From Bordetella genomosp. 13 (lineage in GTDB: Bacteria > Pseudomonadota > Gammaproteobacteria > Burkholderiales > Burkholderiaceae_B), in contig NZ_VEHL01000002.1 in assembly GCF_007679965.1 (NCBI RefSeq), forward strand, positions 356,235 through 420,234: a DNA stretch of 64,000 nucleotides, read 5' to 3'. The first letter of the stretch is position 1; each line of letters starts with the position of its first letter. The translations under genes were made by a program, and so were the position numbers. Below are positions 62,236 through 64,000 of this stretch, in pieces. Under the pieces are notes generated by a model. It saw only the letters and a list, made by a program, of their open reading frames with translations. It ran no database searches and was not told the origin of the DNA.

Positions 62236-63438
62236 ATGTCGTCCGGTAGTTCCGCCAATTCCTTCCTGCGCACGCTGTGCAGCCTGCGCTGGGTCGCCAT
62301 CGCCGGGCAGGCCGCGACCGTGCTGGTGGCCAGCGGCCCGCTGAACGTCTCGCTGCCGCTGGCGCCCCTGTGGGGCGGCGTGCTGTTCCTGGTCATCTTC
62401 AACCTGTACGCCACGCTGCTGCCGCCGCGCAGCGAAGAACTTTCGCCGGGCGTCGCATTCCTGCACCTGCTGATCGACATCGCCGTGCTGGCCTGGATGG
62501 TGGGCTGGAGCGGCGGCATCCACAATCCGTTCGGCCTGCTGTTCCTGGTGCTGATCGCGCTGGCCGCGCTGGCGCTGCCGCCGCGCTGGGCCTTCGCCGC
62601 GGCGCTGGCCTGCGTGGCGGGCTATGCCGGATCGGCCGTGTTCGGCAAGCCGCTGGACAGCCCGCACGACCAGCACATGCTGCTGCTGTGGGGCATCGCC
62701 GCCAACTTCATCATCTCGGCGGGGCTGGTGTTCTATTTCCTGACGCGGCTGGCGGGCGGCCTGCGCGCCCGCGAGCGCGAACTGGCCGCGCTGCGCGAGC
62801 GCTTCACCCGCAACGAAGGCATCGTGGCGCTGGCCACGCACGCCGCCGCCATGGCGCACGACCTGAACACCCCGCTGGCCACCATGACGCTGCTGGCCGA
62901 CGAGATCGCCGTGCAGGCACAGGGCGACGAGATGCGCAGCGACGTGGCCACGCTGCGCCAGTTGCTTGCGCTTTGCCGCGAACGCATCCGCAACCTGGCG
63001 GTGCCCACCCAGGTCGACCTGGTGCGCGTGGTCAGCCAATGGAAGCTGGTGCGTCCCACCATCGAGCTCAGCCGCACGGGCACGCTGCCTGCTTCCCTGC
63101 GGGTGGAGCCTTCCATCGCCCATCTGCTGCAGGCCCTGCTGAACAACGCCGCCGACGCCGGCGAGGAAGTCGGCGATCCGCGCGTGGAACTACACTTGGA
63201 ATATCAGGGGGGCACGTTGCGCGGCGAAGTGCGCGACCACGGCCTGGGCATCGATCCCGACCGGCCCCTGCTGCCGGCCACCGGCCTGTTCCATAGCGGC
63301 AAGCCGCAAGGACTGGGTGTGGGCCTGGCGCTCTCTCACGCGACCGTGGAACAACTGGGCGGAGAGATGACCCTGACCGCGGCTGAAGGGGGAGGCACCC
63401 GTATCCGTTTCGATCTACCCCTGGAAAGTCCTGCATGA
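62236..63438 (+). CDS. regB: redox-sensing sensor histidine kinase (RegB/PrrB family)
   Basis: 400-aa membrane histidine kinase of the RegB/PrrB/RoxS group. Six membrane segments occupy residues about 18-172; the quinone-binding GGIHNPF motif is at 93-99. The phosphorylated His208 lies in MAHDLNTPLA, Cys247 (LALCRERI) is at the place of the redox-active Cys of RegB, and the ATP domain ends with GLGVGLALSHATVEQLGGEM. Its stop overlaps the regA ATG by 4 nt. The pair adjusts respiratory and energy genes to redox state. Confidence 0.93.
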   Translation: MSSGSSANSFLRTLCSLRWVAIAGQAATVLVASGPLNVSLPLAPLWGGVLFLVIFNLYATLLPPRSEELSPGVAFLHLLIDIAVLAWMVGWSGGIHNPFGLLFLVLIALAALALPPRWAFAAALACVAGYAGSAVFGKPLDSPHDQHMLLLWGIAANFIISAGLVFYFLTRLAGGLRARERELAALRERFTRNEGIVALATHAAAMAHDLNTPLATMTLLADEIAVQAQGDEMRSDVATLRQLLALCRERIRNLAVPTQVDLVRVVSQWKLVRPTIELSRTGTLPASLRVEPSIAHLLQALLNNAADAGEEVGDPRVELHLEYQGGTLRGEVRDHGLGIDPDRPLLPATGLFHSGKPQGLGVGLALSHATVEQLGGEMTLTAAEGGGTRIRFDLPLESPA

Positions 63439-63989
63439 ACCCGTCCGGCCCCGGCCTACTCATCGACGACGACGAACTGTACCTGCGCACCCTTCAGCGC
63501 AGCCTGGCGCGCCACGGCCTGGAAACCCGCATCGCCTGCAGCGTGGGCGAGGCCCTGCGCGTGGCCGAAGAAATGCGTCCCGGATTCGCCCTGGTCGACC
63601 TGCGGCTGGGCGAGGATTCCGGCCTGACGCTGATCCGCCCCTTGCGTGCGCTGCGCGAGGACATGCGCATCCTGCTGGTCACCGGCTACGCCAGCGTGGC
63701 CACGGCGGTCGAGGCCATCAAGCGCGGCGCCGACGACTACCTGCCCAAGCCCGCCACCGCGCCCATGATCCTGCGCACCCTGGGCCTGCTGGATCCGCAA
63801 AACGTTACGATTGAAAGCGCCATGACGCCGCTGCACCGCCTAGAATGGGAGCACATCCATCAGGCGCTGTCCGAGACCAACGGCAACGTCTCCGCAGCCG
63901 CCCGGCTGCTCGGCATGCACCGCCGCTCGCTGCAGCGCAAGCTGGCCAAGAAGCCCGGTCCCGAGCGCGACGCCATCCCCCACGATTGA
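63435..63989 (+). CDS. regA: redox response regulator (RegA/PrrA family)
   Basis: 184-aa response regulator. Receiver acidic residues 11-13 (IDDDE), phospho-acceptor Asp55 (LVDLRLGEDSG), Lys105 (YLPKP), and a C-terminal Fis-type helix-turn-helix (LEWEHIHQALSETNGNVSAAARLLGMHRRSLQRKL). This very short receiver-plus-HTH form is specific to the RegA/PrrA/ActR group. Translationally coupled to regB (ATGA). Confidence 0.95.
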   Translation: MNPSGPGLLIDDDELYLRTLQRSLARHGLETRIACSVGEALRVAEEMRPGFALVDLRLGEDSGLTLIRPLRALREDMRILLVTGYASVATAVEAIKRGADDYLPKPATAPMILRTLGLLDPQNVTIESAMTPLHRLEWEHIHQALSETNGNVSAAARLLGMHRRSLQRKLAKKPGPERDAIPHD

Positions 63990-64000
63990 TCTTCCCTGCG

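Overview
The window is very GC-rich, tightly packed and looks chromosomal. The gene mix suggests a beta-proteobacterium of the Alcaligenaceae (Bordetella/Achromobacter type): three IclR/GntR/TetR-type and six LysR-type catabolic or efflux regulators, two Bug-family solute receptors, two FecI/FecR iron-signalling units, MexAB/AcrAB-type efflux and a RegBA redox pair. No rRNA, tRNA, CRISPR array, insertion sequence or prophage gene was seen. About 57 protein genes are supported. The left edge cuts cysI; the right edge ends just after regA.

Layout: (1) 1-2.8 kb: cysI (partial), a small lipoprotein, beta-carbonic anhydrase, a PsiF-repeat protein and an exported FxLYD-like protein. (2) 3.0-11.2 kb: a catabolic region controlled by one IclR regulator. 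One minus-strand operon carries a 3-oxoacid CoA-transferase (A+B), a muconolactone-isomerase-like protein, a YciI protein, an enol-lactone hydrolase and a cyclase-family hydrolase. A second minus-strand operon carries a 3-hydroxyacyl-CoA dehydrogenase, an AtoE-type short-chain fatty acid transporter and an SDR. Both promoters carry the same 15-4-15 bp dyad, which ties them into one regulon. (3) 11.3-21.4 kb: core and mixed genes (ppc, queC, an acetyltransferase/MFS pair with a divergent LysR, a secreted M20 peptidase, ilvD). (4) 21.6-30.9 kb: SDR/TetR pair; an FMN 2-hydroxyacid oxidase and a D-2-hydroxyacid dehydrogenase/Bug unit on either side of a LysR gene, with shared ATAAAGCGA sites; a second Bug protein; an MFS/LysR pair.

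(5) 31-35.7 kb: a GntR/FCD regulator with a perfect 23-bp palindrome between it and a TauD-type oxygenase. A phytanoyl-CoA-dioxygenase-like oxygenase and a SAF-domain oxidoreductase lie downstream of the GntR gene; then a 5'-nucleotidase. (6) 36-41.9 kb: fecI-fecR-fecA-like receptor-PepSY protein, then two small membrane proteins. (7) 42-51 kb: a GlxA/FtrA-type regulator, thpR with an in-frame 15-bp tandem repeat, and an RND efflux operon with a divergent LysR. (8) 51.3-55.7 kb: an AI-2E-family permease, a second phytanoyl-type dioxygenase, and a D-tartrate dehydratase-like enolase with a divergent LysR. (9) 55.7-62.0 kb: a second iron unit, fecI-fecR followed by two paralogous TonB receptors, only one of which has a signalling domain. 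(10) 62.2-64.0 kb: regB-regA.

Most catabolic units share one plan: a regulator transcribed divergently from a short enzyme set, with a dyad-symmetric site in the gap. Several of these sites can be read directly and are recorded here. The least familiar units are the IclR-linked double operon, the GntR-controlled dioxygenase/SAF cluster, and the tandem receptor pair behind one FecIR system.
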